Both the position numbers and the translations under genes were made by a program. Positions 1 through 11,608 of a stretch of 64,000 nucleotides of DNA are shown in pieces. The notes under the pieces were generated by a model. That model worked only from the letters and a program-made list of their open reading frames with translations. It was not told where the DNA came from and did no database searches. Position 1 is the stretch's first letter. Every line of letters begins with the position of its first letter. Source of the DNA: Triticum aestivum (lineage: Eukaryota; Streptophyta; Magnoliopsida; Poales; Poaceae); assembly GCF_018294505.1 (NCBI RefSeq), contig NC_057807.1, positions 169,970,883-170,034,882 of the forward strand. Reading direction: 5' to 3'.

Positions 1-27
1 ATGTGGCATTGAGTCGGGGTCCTGACA
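1..27 (+). repeat. 3' end of an LTR of the element-L family, cut by the window edge
   Basis: The first 27 bases match, at 26 of 27 positions, the reverse complement of the first 27 bases of the long LTR at 17827 (and 25884). They end in TGACA exactly where that LTR ends, and unrelated element-T sequence follows at once. This is therefore the last part of an L-family LTR in plus orientation, inserted into element T, with the rest outside the window. Only 27 bases support it. Confidence 0.7.
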
Positions 28-334
28 ATATCCTATTCAGATGGGTCATTGGGCCAGTCGGCGATGAACAGCCATTCACTCCCGATAGCATCGTCCCCCA
101 GGCCCGCGGACGACACCGAGGTGTTGTCTTAGAGGATACCGGACCAAGGGGAGACAGTTCTGGAGACGCCCCCAGGTGAAATCCTAGTTGCCGGGCACAT
201 GGGAGGGAAGAACCCCATGGACTCTGATAACGGGGGACGCAACAAGTCTGGCCCCCAGCCGGATACAGCTATAGAACTCCCAGCGGTTCCGGATTCAGGC
301 AGGTAGCCTCTCTCGAAGGGAGGGCGAGCCGCCT

Positions 335-1665
335 GTGCCGATGACCTCTGTCCATCCAGAGGAATCGGACAACTTGCTGGAAGCGCTTCGCGGTTCTTCC
401 ATTGATGAAGAACACCGTACCATCATGAGTACAGTGATCAGGAAGGCTCGGTCCGCCAAAAGCGGATCGACTGAAACCTGCGCTAGCCTCCTAACAGGCT
501 TTGAGGTAAGTAAAAATTGTTAGAAAATATCACAGTATAGACAGTAGCCCCTGATGCTCTGTTTGGTGTTCGAAAAGAAATGCCGAATAGAGGATCAAAT
601 AACATCCGCAGGAGTCTAACAGAAGATGTCTATGTGAATAAGCAGGCGTTGTTCTGGTCACTGCCGCTCATACTGCGGAGGTCTCCGGACTGAAGCGGGA
701 CCTGGAGTGTACCGAGGATGAGCTCGGCCTCGTGAAGAGCAGCTCGAGGAAAACAAAGGTACGCGACACCATGTCTGTATATTGATAAAGGAAAAATTGT
801 TGCTTCTAATAGAAGCATCATGAACTTTAATAGGGGCCATGACCAAAGTGGCGGCCCTTAAGAAGGCATTGACTGAGGCCGAAGACAAAGCGCCCAAGGA
901 GCGCGCCGAGCGCGAGAAGCAAGAGGCCCGGGTCGACGAGGTCCAGCAAGAGCTCCAGGATTTCATCAAAAAATAAGAGTCCTTGGAGCGTGACTCTAAG
1001 ACGCAAGAGTCCGAGCTTGCGAAGGCCCTCCAAAGCATGCGAGACGCCAAAGCCGAAGCCCAAAAGGCCCTCCAGGAGATTCAGGCGGCCAAGAAGATTG
1101 CGGCGGGTAAGGCATTCATTATGCAAAGCAAGCATGTGAAGGAGACTTTCCTTTTACTTACCCGAATTTGGAGCTCTCTAGGAGCATTCATAGATCTGCC
1201 ATGCAGCATATCTAATGCCGTAGAGTTCTACCGAGCTGAAGAAGGAAGCTCAACGAAGAAGTTGTTCTTGTCTCAGTATATTGGGACCGAACATCTGATG
1301 CCCTTGAGCGACCAGCTGAAGCAACTGGTCAACTGCACAAGGCGGCCGAACTGGCCATGAAGGACCTCATAGTCCTGCTGTGGCCTGCCGAGCCCCTGTC
1401 CAGTAGCAACTTTGGCCTAGTAAAGCGGCTTGTGAGCGCCTGTCCATGGATTGAATTTATAAAGCGGCCAGTTTGCATTGAAGGTGCGTGAATGGCCTTC
1501 GACCGTGCAAAAGTACACTGGACGAAAATGGATGCCGAGAAGCTGATGACTGAAGGGCCGCCGAAGGGCAAGGAGCATCGCCACCCCAAAAAGTATTACG
1601 ATAGTGTCCTGAAGGGCTCCTGCCTTGTGGCGGAGCAATGTGTGAAGGATGCAATCTTTGAGTGA
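335..1665 (+). pseudogene. antisense extra ORF of element T (gypsy-type 'putative transposase' family), broken
   Basis: The ORF runs against the gag-protease of its own element. The readable pieces are 335-505, about 612-758 and 834-1665. The middle is Glu/Lys/Ala-rich and coiled-coil-like (about 840-1130). The C-terminal part (about 1135-1660) has the pattern of the plant protein family annotated as 'putative gypsy-type transposon' (I recall PF04195). Likely introns are 506-611 (GTAAGT...CGCAG) and 759-833 (GTACGC...AATAG). Exon 1 and exon 2 do not join in phase as drawn, so that border is tentative or carries a frameshift. Lesions: TAA at 974-976, loss of one base near 1330, TGA at 1489-1491. 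The natural stop is TGA at 1663-1665. The family function is unknown. The reading frame may extend upstream of 335, where stops already interrupt it. Confidence 0.55.
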
Positions 1666-2872
1666 ATACACTCATTTGATCCTGTAATATGAAACAAGTT
1701 GTTTTGCCCGATATAACACTTGCTGATTTAAAATTTTACCTTCTGTGTGGCCGTTTATAAAATCTGAGAGTTGGCCCGTCGTCGGCTTCTGCCCCCATGT
1801 AACTAGTACCGAGGTGTTCAGGATATATCTAAACACTTTTTATCCAAATTTTTGGTCCTTTAAGGAGGTGTTTAGTGCAACGAACAAGGCAATCAGACAA
1901 TACAGCTTTATCACACTCACTTAGCCATGGAAGTTCTATAATTTTAAATTTTGGCGTAACCCCTGGTATTCGGAAGGCCGAACTTGGGGCGCTATACACG
2001 CCTAAATCAGATAAAGGCTGATTCCTTGCCCAAAGCGGAAAAAATCTTTAAGGATTTGAGACCTCTCGAACAGCGACCAGCTCTCACCGCATCATGACAG
2101 TCAGTTTTTGACTTTCTCTACTGAGGTGCTCGTCCGGAAGAACCGGGACACAATCGCAGTAGTTCTCCCTGTGCCACCTTAGCCAATGTAGCGTAACGTA
2201 AGGCAGCAAAACATGGGAGCCGGGCAAACCCAACTATTGACCCAAGACATGATTCAGAGCTGATGCATATAATGCTATAAGTTTGGGGTGCCACACTATC
2301 GAAAGTGTTCGGACTTTTCTTGCCATGTTATGGGGTACACTGAAGCCCCTGGCGAGCTGAACGTACCAAAATGTATGAGTGCAATTCGTAATAAATAAAC
2401 AGTCAAGGAAAAAGATAAAGAAATGTAATAATAAGCTGACGTTGTACATTATTTTCCATTATTATTTGAATAATACGTCAAGGCATATGTATACAAGTAG
2501 TGCGATAAGCAAAATAGGACTATTTGACATGTCCTAACCAAGAGCGAGCTGCGTGTGGGTATGTAAAACAGGTATAGCGATCGTTATCAGAGACCACCTG
2601 GGGATTCCCTTATACGTCAAAGCTCCTTGCCTCCTTGGTGTTTCCGTCCCGCAATGGGTGCGATAATCAGTCTATTGGAAGAGCTTCCAGAAAATAAGGA
2701 CCTGAAAGAAAGAAAAGGGGTGAAGGTATACGGATCCTGGGGCGGTTGAGCCACATTGTGGACCGCATTCTAGTTGTGCCTCCGTCTATGCCCATGGTAT
2801 TTTAAGTGCGTAATTATGTACGCGCGGCACAAATTTCACCGCTTGAGTGGGAATAGGACGGAGGCCGAATTG
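1666..2872. other. non-coding spacer between convergent ORFs of element T
   Basis: About 1.2 kb lies between the 3' end of the antisense ORF and the 3' end of the gag-protease frame. Only short chance ORFs occur on either strand, and I see no RT, RNase H or integrase motif. In an autonomous Tat element the rest of pol should sit here, so its absence marks T as non-autonomous. Confidence 0.5.
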
Positions 2873-3081
2873 CTAGGCGAGCTCTGGACGTGCCGGAAGA
2901 TCCTGTTGCGGAGAACTTTGGACTCGCTTGGCAGTGTCCGGGGGCTTCATTGCCGGATTAGAGGTCTGCCTAAGAAGGATTCTCTGTACTTCTACTGCGA
3001 GGGCCGCAGTGTGCTCCTCCGTATGGAGGGAGCGCTCTGTGTTTCCATTGAATATTATAACCCCGCGAGGTCCTGGCATCT
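2873..3081 (-). pseudogene. C-terminal end of the element T gag-protease polyprotein
   Basis: Read on the minus strand, this stretch begins KMPGPRGVI.FNGNTERSL and ends ARPELA followed by a stop. It is the continuation, after element A is removed, of the polyprotein at 13133-14995. It lies beyond the aspartic protease domain and has no recognisable catalytic motif. The frame is open here, and the stop at 2873 looks like the genuine end of the polyprotein. Confidence 0.6.
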
Positions 3082-4593
3082 TGATATGTCCATTTTGCAT
3101 CATGCTTTTATATCAATATTTATTGCATTATGGGCTTTTATTACACATTATATCTCAATACTTATGGATATTCTCTCTTGTTTTACAAGGTTTACCATGA
3201 AGAGGGGGAATGCCGGCAGCTGGAATTCTGGCTGCAAAAGGAGCAAACGTTGGAAACCTATTCTGCACAACTCCAAAAGACCTGAGACTCCACGAAACAA
3301 CTTTTCAGATTTAATAAGAATTTTTGGGCAAAAGAAATAGGCCAGGGGGCCCACACCCTGTCCAGGAGACGGGGGGCGCGCACCCCTTGTAGGGCGTGCC
3401 CCCCAATCTCCTGGGCCCCCTGGTGGGCTTCCGGCATCCATCTTCTGCTATATGAAGGGTTTTGTCCTGGAAAAAATCGTGGGTAAGCTTACGGGATGAA
3501 ACTCCGCCGCCACGAGGCGGAACCTTGGCGAAATCAATCTAGGGCTCTGGCGGAGCTGTTCTGCCGGGGACACTTCCCTCCGGGAGTGGGAAATCATCAC
3601 CAACGTCATCACCAACGATCCTCTCATCGGGAGGGGGTCAATCTCCATCAACATATTCACCAGCACTATCTCCTCTCAAAACCCTAGTTCATCTCTTGTA
3701 TCCAATATTGTATCAAAACCACAAATTGGAACCTGTGGGTTACTAGTAGTGTTGATTACTCCTTATAGTTGATGCTATTTGGTTTACTTGGTGGAAGATC
3801 ATATGTTCAGATCCTTTATGCATATTATTACCCCTCTGATTATGAACATGAATATGCTTTGTGAGTAGTTACGTTTGTTCCTGAGGACATGGGTGAAGTC
3901 TTGATATGAGTAGTTACGTTCGTTCGATATTTTGATGAGATGTATGTTGTCTCTCCTCTAGTGGCGTTATGTGAACGTCGACTACATGACACTTCACCAT
4001 TATTTGGGCCTAGAGGAAGGCATAGGGAAGTAATAAGTAGATGATGGGTTGCTAGAGTGACAGAAGCTTAAAGCCTAGTTTATGCGTTGCTTCGTTAGGG
4101 GTTGATATGGACTCATATGTTTAATGTTGTGGTTAGGTTTACCTTAATACTCCTTTTTGTAGTTGCGGATGCTTGCAATAGGGGTTAATCATAAGTGGGA
4201 TGCTTGTCCATGTTAGGGCAGTACCCACGTACCGGTCCACCCACTTATCAAATTATCAAAGTACCGAACGCGAATCTTACGAACGTGATGAAAACTAGCT
4301 TGACGATAATTCCCAATGTGTCATCGGGAGCTCCTTCTTCATTATTAGAATTTGTCCAGGCTTATACTTTGCTACCTAAAGGATTGGGCCACCTTGCTGC
4401 ACTTTATTTACTTTATTTACTTTTTGACTGTTACTATTTATCTTATCACAAAACTATCTATCACCTATTATTTCAGTGCTTGTAGAGAAAACCTTACTGA
4501 AACCGCTTATCATTTCCTTATGCTCCTCGTTGGCTTCGACACTCTTACTTATCGAAAGGACTATGATATATCCCCTATACTTGTGGGTCATCA
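3082..4593 (+). repeat. 5' LTR of element A
   Basis: 1512 bp, TG...CA. A degraded TATA box (TATATGA, 3449-3455) stands where the 3' LTR keeps TATATAAA. The GC-rich block just before it (3340-3420) contains inverted GGGGGCGCGC-type sequence. Confidence 0.92.
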
Positions 4594-4604
4594 AGAATCT
4601 TTTC

Positions 4605-4619
4605 TGGTGTCGTTGCCGG
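4605..4619 (+). other. primer binding site of element A (tRNA-Asp type)
   Basis: TGGTGTCGTTGCCGG begins 11 bases after the LTR. It fits a tRNA-Asp-type site (TGGCGCCGTTGCCGG) with two changes; element B has TGGCACCGTTGCCAGGA at the same place. The tRNA assignment is from memory. Confidence 0.7.
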
Positions 4620-4699
4620 AGAACGTAGCACTCTTGGTGAGTGGAATTTGGTAAGGAAATATTTATATAGTGTGCTGAAATTTTCTGTTACTTGTCACT

Positions 4700-7600
4700 A
4701 TGGAAACTAATCCTTTGAGGGGCTTGTTTGGGGTATCTTCACGCCAACTAGAAGAGCCAATAGATGATCCTCAACCTACTGAACCTTATGAAAATATTCA
4801 CTTTGAGATTCCTTCGGGTATGATAGAGAAACTGCTAGCTAATCCTTTTGCAGGAGACGGAACATTGCATCCCGACTTACACCTTATCTTTGTGGATGAA
4901 GTTTGTGGATTATTTAAGCTTGCAGGTATTCCCGATGATGTTGTCAAAAGGAAGGTCTTCCCTTTATCTTTGAAGGGAGATACAATCACATGGTATAGGC
5001 TATGTGATGATACGAGATATTCGAACTATAAGCGATTGAAGTTGGAATTTCACCAGAAGTTCTATCCTATGCATCTTGTTCATCGTGATCGTAATTACAT
5101 ATATAATTTCTTGCCTCGTGAAGGAGAAAGCATCGCTCAAGCTTGGGGGAGGCTTAAGTCAATGTTATATTCATGCCCCAATCATGAGCTCTCTCAGGAA
5201 ATGATCATTCAGAATTTTTATGCTCGCCTTTCTCTTGATAATCGCAACCTGCTCGATACTTCCTATGCTGGTTACTATATGCTAAAGCCTATTGATTTCA
5301 AATGGGACTTATTGGAAAGAATTAAACGCAACTCTGAAGATTGGGGTTCCGACGATGGTAAGGAGTCAGGTATGACACCTAAGTTCGATTGTGTTAAATC
5401 TTTTATGGATACCAATGCTTTCCGTGGATTTGGCTCTAAGTATGGACTTGACTCTGAGATAGTAGCTACTTTTTGTGAAACTTTTGCTTGTCACGTTGAT
5501 CTGCCTAAAAAGAAGTGGTTTAAATATAATCCTCCTGTTGAAGTTAAAGTAGTTGCACCTATTACAGTCGAAGAGAAGACTATTACATATAGTGATCCCA
5601 TTATTCCTACTGCTTATGTTGAAAAACCTCCTTTTCCTGTTAGGATAAAAGATCTTGTAAAAGCTTCGACTGTTGTCCGTAAGAGTAATACTAGGACCTA
5701 TACACCTCCTGAGCAAATTAATGTTGAACCTGGTATTGCTCTGATTAAAGATCTTTTGGATGGGGACTTAGATGGGCATGTTATCTCTTTTTGTGGTGAA
5801 AATGCTAATATTGCTAGACCCGATACTAAGACACGTAGACCTGTTGTAGGCAGGCCTATTATTTCTGTAAAAATAGGAGATCATTGTTATCACGGTTTAT
5901 GTGATATGGGTGCTAGTGCTAATGCGAAACCTTATGATCTTTATAAAGAAATTATGCATGATATTGCACCTGTTGAATTAGAAGACATTGATATTACTAT
6001 TAAGCTTGCTAATAGGGACACCATTAAACCTATTGGGATTGTTAGAGATGTTGAAGTCTTGTGTTGGAAGGTTAAATACCCTGCTGATTTTCTTGTTCTT
6101 AGTTCCCGACAAGATGATTTTTGTCCCATTATTTTTGGTAGAGCCTTCTTGAATACTGCTAGTGCTAAGATTAATTGTGAAAAGAATATTGTCACTGTTG
6201 GCATAGATGGTATGTCTCATGAGTTTAATTTTGCTAAGTTTAGTAGACAACCTCATGAAAGGGAACTACCTAGTAAGGATGAAATTATTGGTCTTGCTTC
6301 CATTCCTGTTCCACCAACTGATCTGTTAGAACAATATTTTCTAGACCATGAAAATGATATGTTTATGAAGGAAAGGGAAGAAATAGATGAAGTGTTCCTT
6401 AAACAAGAACCTGTGTTGAAACATAGCCTTCCCGTTGAAATTCTTGGGGACCACCCTCCACCCAAGGGTGATCCCGTGTTTGAACTCAAACCCTTACCTG
6501 ATAATCTTAAGTATGCTTCTCTTGATGAAAAAGAAATATATCCTGTTATTATTAGTGCTAACCTTTCAGAGAAAGAAGAAGAAAGATTATTGAAAACTCT
6601 GAAGAAGCACCGAGCTGCTATTGGATATACTCTGGATGAACTAAAGGGCATTAGTCCCATGTTATGTCAACACAAAATTTCAGTGGAGAAATATGCCAAA
6701 CTAGTTAGAGATCCTCAAAGAGGATTAAATCCCAAAATGAAGGAAGTGGTAAGAAAGGAGATACTAAAGCTCCTTGAGGCAGGTATTATTTATCCTGTTG
6801 CTTATAGTGAATGGGTAAGCCCTGTCTATTGTGTCCCTAGAAAGGGAGGTATTACCATTGTCCCTAATGATAAAGATGAATTGATCCCGCAAAGAATTAT
6901 TATGGGTTATAGGATTGTAATTGATTTTCATGAGTTAAATAAAGCTACTAAGAAAGATCATTTCCCTTTACCTTTTATTGATCAAATGCTAGAAAGGCTA
7001 TCCAAACACACACATTTTTGCTTTCTAGATGGTTATTCTAGCTTCTCTCAGATACCTGTATCAGTGGGGGATCAATCTAAAACTACTTTTACTTGCCCTT
7101 TTGGTACTTTTGCTTATAGATGTATGCCTTTTGGTTTATGTAATGCACCTGCTACCTTTCAAAGATGCATGATGGCTATATTTTCTGATTTTTGTGAAAA
7201 TATTTGTGAGGTATTCATGGATGACTTCTAAGTCTATGGATCCTCTTTTGATGATTGAGTTTTGCAGAGATGCGAAGACACTAGTCTCGTCCTGAATTGG
7301 GAAAAGTGTTACTTTATGGTTAATGAAGGCATTGTCTTGGGGCACAAGATCTCCGAGAGAGGTATTGAAGTTGATAAAGCCAAAGTTGATGCTATTGAAA
7401 AGATGCCATGTCCCAAGGACATAAAAGGTATAAGAAGTTTCCTGGGTCACACCGGTTTTTATAGGAGGTTCATTAAGGACTTCTCTAATATCTATAGGCC
7501 TCTAACTAATTTATTGCGAAAAGATATTCCTCTTGTCTTTGATGATGATTGTGTAGAAGCATTCGAAACACTTAAGAAGGCTTTGATCACTGCACCTATT

Positions 7601-9408
7601 GTTCAGCCACCTGATTGGAATTTACCTTTTGAAATTATGTGCGATGCTAGTGATTATGCTGTAGGTGTTGTTTTAGGGCAAAGAGTTGATAAGAAATTGA
7701 ATGTTATCCATTATGCTAGCAAGACTCTTGATACTGCCCAGAGAAATTATGCTACTACTGAAAAAGAGTTCTTAGCAGTTGTGTTTGCATGTGATAAGTT
7801 TAGACCTGATAGTGTTGATTCCAAAGTTATTATTCACACTGATCATGCTGCTATTAAATATCTTATGGAAAAGAGAGATGCTAAGCCTAGACTCATTAGA
7901 TGGGTTCTCTTGCTCCAAGAATTTGACTTGCATATTATTGATGGAAAGGGAGCTGAGAACCCCATTGCAGACAACTTGTCTAGGTTAGAGAATGTTCTTG
8001 ATGACCCACTGCCTATTAATGATAGTTTTCCTGATGAACAATTAGCGGTTGTCAATGCTTCTCGTACTGCTCCTTGGTATGCTGATTATGCTAATTACAT
8101 TGTTGCTAAATATATACCGCCTAGTTTCACATACCAGCAAAAGAAAAAGTTCTTTTATGATTTAAGACATTACTTCTGGGATGATCCACACCTTTATAAA
8201 GGAGTAGATGGTATTATTAGACATTGTGTGCCTGAGCATGAATAGGAACAGATCCTACGCAAGTGTCACTCTGAATCCTATGGAGGACACCACGCTGGAG
8301 ATAGAACTGCACACAAGGTACTACAATCTGGTTTTTATTGGCCTACTCTTTTCAAAGATGCTCGTAAATTTGTCGTACCTTGTGATGAATGTCAAATAAT
8401 AGGTAACATTAGTAGACGTCAAGAAATGCCTATGAATTATTCTCTTGTTATTGAACCATTTGATGTTTGGGCTTTGATTATATGGGGCCTTTTCCTGCCT
8501 CTAATGGTTATACATATATTTTAGTTGCTGTTGATTATGTTACTAAGTGGGTAGAAGCTATTCCAACTAGTAGTGTTGATCATAACACTTCTATTAAAAT
8601 GCTTAAAGAAGTTTTTTTTCCGAGGTTTGGAGTCCCTAGATATCTTATGACTGATGGTGGTTCCCACTTTATTCATGGTGCTTTCCGTAAGATGCTTGGT
8701 AAGTATGATGTCAATCATAGAATCGCATCTCCTTATCATCTACAGTCTAGTGGTCAAGTAGAGTTGAGCAATAGAGAGCTCAAATTAATTTTGCTAAAGA
8801 CTGTGAATAGATCTAGAAAGAATTGGTCCAAAAAACTTGATGATGCATTATGGGCCTATAGAACTGCATACAAAAATCCTATGGGTATGTCTCCATATAA
8901 GATGGTTTATGGAAAAGCATGCCATTTACCTCTTGAACTTGAACATAAAGCATATTGGGATATTAAAGAGCTCAATTATGACTTCAAACTTGTCGGTGAG
9001 AAGAGGTTGTTTGATATTAGCTCACTTGATGAATGGAGAACCCAAGCATATGAGAATGCCAAGCTTTTCAAAGAAAAGGTCAAACACTGGCATGATAAGA
9101 GGATACAAAAGTGTGAGTTTAATGTAGGAGATTATGTTTTATTGTTCAACTCTCGTTTAAGATTTTTTGCAGGAAAAATTATCTCAAAATGGGAAGGTCC
9201 CTACGTTATCGAGGAGGTCTATCATTCTAGTGCTATAAAAATCAACAACTCCGAAGGCACAAACCCGAGGGTGGTAAATGGCCAAAGAATTAAACATTAT
9301 ATTTCAGGTAATCCTATCAATGTTGAAACTAATATTATTGAAACCATAACCCCTGAGGAATACATAAGAGACACTTTCCAGAACGCTCCAGACTCCGAAA
9401 AGGCATAG
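4700..9408 (+). pseudogene. gag-pol polyprotein of Athila-type element A, interrupted
   Basis: Order: gag (about 4700-5720; motif LHLIFVDEVCGLFKLAG), aspartic protease (about 5880-6200; active site DMGAS instead of the usual D[ST]G, near residue 402), RT (about 6720-7480; FMDD catalytic box at 7217-7228), RNase H (about 7600-7990; [15 protein letters not shown]), and integrase (about 8210-9400; HH...CDEC zinc finger, a DDE core starting at FDYMGP, and a GPY/F-type end VLLFNSR...GPYVIEE). The ATG at 4700 is 107 bp after the LTR. Lesions: TAA at 7229-7231 just after FMDD, an 18-bp deletion relative to B with TGA at 7256-7258, TAG at 8243-8245, and a one-base loss near 8470. The natural stop is TAG at 9406-9408. 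It cannot give an intact polyprotein. Confidence 0.92.
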
Positions 9409-9734
9409 GTACGTGGTACGGTAAGTAAACCGACTCCAAAACTACTCTAATGGCAATTTTTATCAGTTTTTGATTAATTAAGGATTTTAGGAAGAAAGAA
9501 GTAGTCCGAAAGGGGCACAAGGCTCCCACGAGAGAGGAGGGAGTGCCCCCCCTATAGGGCACGCCCCCTGTCTCATGGGCACCTCATGTGCCTCCCGGAC
9601 TCCGTTTTCTTGTATGTTACGTATTTTGGTCGGTAAAAATTCATTATATATACTCCCGAAGGTTTTGACCACCGTATCATGCAAATATCCTCTGTTTTCG
9701 TTTCGAGCTGTTCCTATTGCAGATTTGGAACGAG

Positions 9735-10121
9735 ATGTCTTCCCAGGATTCGGAGGGAGAGAGCTACATGGCTGATTATACTGCAAACCCAAAAGTATAT
9801 GGGGATGTGGAACATTATGTCTGGACCACAGAGGAAGAAGAAGACTATGACCCAAAGAGGAAGGAGGAGACAAGCTCCGATGAAGAGGATGATCCACTAC
9901 CTCAACCTGGTGAGATGCATGTGGAGTTCAAGAAGTCAAGCCTCCCTAAGGTCCAATCTATCCCACCATGTTTTTTGCAGGACAACAAGGTAGCACTATG
10001 CAAAAAGATAATGAAACTTGAGCTCGAGAATGAGGATCTGAGGGAGGAAAATTTTAGCCTCAGACGCAAGCTAGAGAAGAAAAGTGCAACAACTCCTACT
10101 TCACCACCTCCGAAGAAATAA
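9735..10121 (+). CDS. extra ORF in the env position of element A: acidic, coiled-coil protein
   Basis: An ATG at 9735 opens a 128-residue frame starting MSSQDSEGES. The first 75 residues are very acidic (EEEEDYD, SSDEEDDP). The last third is a Leu/Glu/Lys heptad-like coiled coil followed by a Ser/Thr/Pro-Lys tail. No signal peptide or membrane segment is visible, so it is not a conventional envelope protein. It starts 327 bp after integrase. The sequence CTATTGCAG ending just upstream of the ATG looks like a splice acceptor and is kept in element B, which suggests a spliced subgenomic mRNA. The copy in B (35220-35673) has the same start and coiled-coil tail but is diverged and broken. Function unknown. 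Confidence 0.55.
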   Translation: MSSQDSEGESYMADYTANPKVYGDVEHYVWTTEEEEDYDPKRKEETSSDEEDDPLPQPGEMHVEFKKSSLPKVQSIPPCFLQDNKVALCKKIMKLELENEDLREENFSLRRKLEKKSATTPTSPPPKK

Positions 10122-11608
10122 TCACATGGGTATGGGCACTCCCCTTGGCAACTGCCAAGCTTGGGGGAGGTGCCTCGGTATCGTATCACCATCACACTCC
10201 TATCTTTACTGCTTTATTTAGTTCGATCCTTTTAGTAGTATCTTGATCTATTAGTTCGAAGTTTTGATATCAAGTAGTTTTGAGTTTTACTTTGTGATCT
10301 CTTTATGTAATCGAGTCCGTGTGCTATCTATAATAAAGATTAGTGTTGAGTCAAGGGCTTTGCTATGTTGCTATGATCTTGAGAAAGTAGAAAGAACAAA
10401 AGAGTTCATATTGATCTTATGGATAGTGATAACTTCACACATAGAAAGTATGAGGCATAAAAATTGTTGAGAGTTGATGAACGTAGCCTTGGTCATCGTC
10501 GCAATTAATAGGAAGCAATAAGGGAAGAGGGGTTCACATATAAATACATTATCTTGGACATCTTTTATGATTGTGAAGCACTCATTAAGTATGACATGCT
10601 AAAAGAGTTGACGTTGGACAAGGAAGACAACGTAATGGTTTATGTTTTCCGATATCTCAATTAAAGTATATTGTCATTGACCTTCCAAACATGTTGAGCT
10701 TGCCTTTCCCCCTAATGCTAGCCAAATTATTTGCACCAATTAGAAATACTACTTGTGCTTCCAAAGATCCTTCAAGTAAGTTGTCATCGGTGCAAGCAAT
10801 AAAAATTGCTCTACAAATATGTATGACTTATTAGTGCAGAGAAAATAAGCTTTGTACGAACTTGTTGTGGAAGTAATAAAAGCGACGGATTGCATAATAA
10901 AGGTCAACATACAAGGGGCAATATAAAGTGACGTTCTTTTTAATTAAGACTTCGTGCATCAACCCTAAACGCGCATGACAACCTCTGCTTCCCTCTGCGA
11001 AGGGCCTATCCTTTACTTTATGTTTTTACTTTATGCTTGAGTCAAGGTGATACTCACCTTTCCCTTTTTATTTTTATCCCTTGGCAAGCTCCTCATGTTT
11101 GAAAGATTATGATACATATATCCAATTGGATGTAAGTTGGCATAGGCTATTATTGTTGACATCGCCTAAAGGTGAATATGTTGGGAGGCAACACAATAAG
11201 CCCCTATCTTTCTTAGTGTCCGGCTGAAACTCTATAACCACAAGTATTGCGTGAGTGTTAACAATTATAGGGGACTACGAGATAGTTGAGTATGTGATCT
11301 TGTTGAAAAGCTCTATTATTGACTCTTTCTAATGTTATGATAAACTGCAATTGCTTCAATGACTGAGATTATAGTTCCTTAGTTCCCAATGAAGTTTTTT
11401 TGAACCATACTTGACATTGTGAATTGCTTATTACTTGAACGTAAGAAATCATATGACAAAATTCATATATGTTGCTGTTATTAGAATGATCATGATGCTC
11501 TCATATCCGTATTTTATTTTTATCGACACCTCTATCTCTAAACATGTGGACATATTCTTTGATTTCGGCTTCCGCTTGAGCACAAGCGAGGTCTAAGCTT
11601 GGGGGAGT
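10122..11608 (+). other. 3' non-coding internal region of element A, with two polypurine tracts
   Basis: About 1.5 kb of AT-rich sequence without a coding signal. It ends in the polypurine tract AAGCTTGGGGGAGT (11595-11608) that primes plus-strand synthesis at the 3' LTR. A near copy, AAGCTTGGGGGAGG, lies at 10157-10170, close behind the extra ORF. Confidence 0.75.

Larger units (their letters stand above)
28..3081 (-). mobile_element. Tat-type Gypsy element T, distal (left) part
   Basis: This is the 3' half of a minus-strand Gypsy element whose 5' half lies at 13128-15509; element A (TSD CATCT) was inserted between them. The protease-region reading frame runs into the left junction (2873-3081). 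Beyond it lie about 1.2 kb of non-coding DNA and an ORF on the opposite strand (335-1665). A gag-pol sense part with a convergent antisense ORF matches Tat-lineage elements such as maize Grande. The 3' LTR is not in the window, because the left edge is an L-family LTR junction. I recall the wheat Fatima group as the closest match; this is not checked. Confidence 0.7.

Noticed and set aside
2774..3340. 188-residue plus-strand ORF
   Set aside because: It crosses the border between element T and the LTR of element A, so it is a chance fusion of two transposons.
4605..4619. tRNA-like matches at the primer binding sites (also 25867, 40805, 49385)
   Set aside because: They match only the 3' acceptor part of a tRNA and sit beside LTRs, so they are primer sites and not tRNA genes.
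9735..10121. Element A extra ORF as a true envelope gene
   Set aside because: No signal peptide, no membrane segment and no cysteine pattern; it is acidic and coiled-coil.
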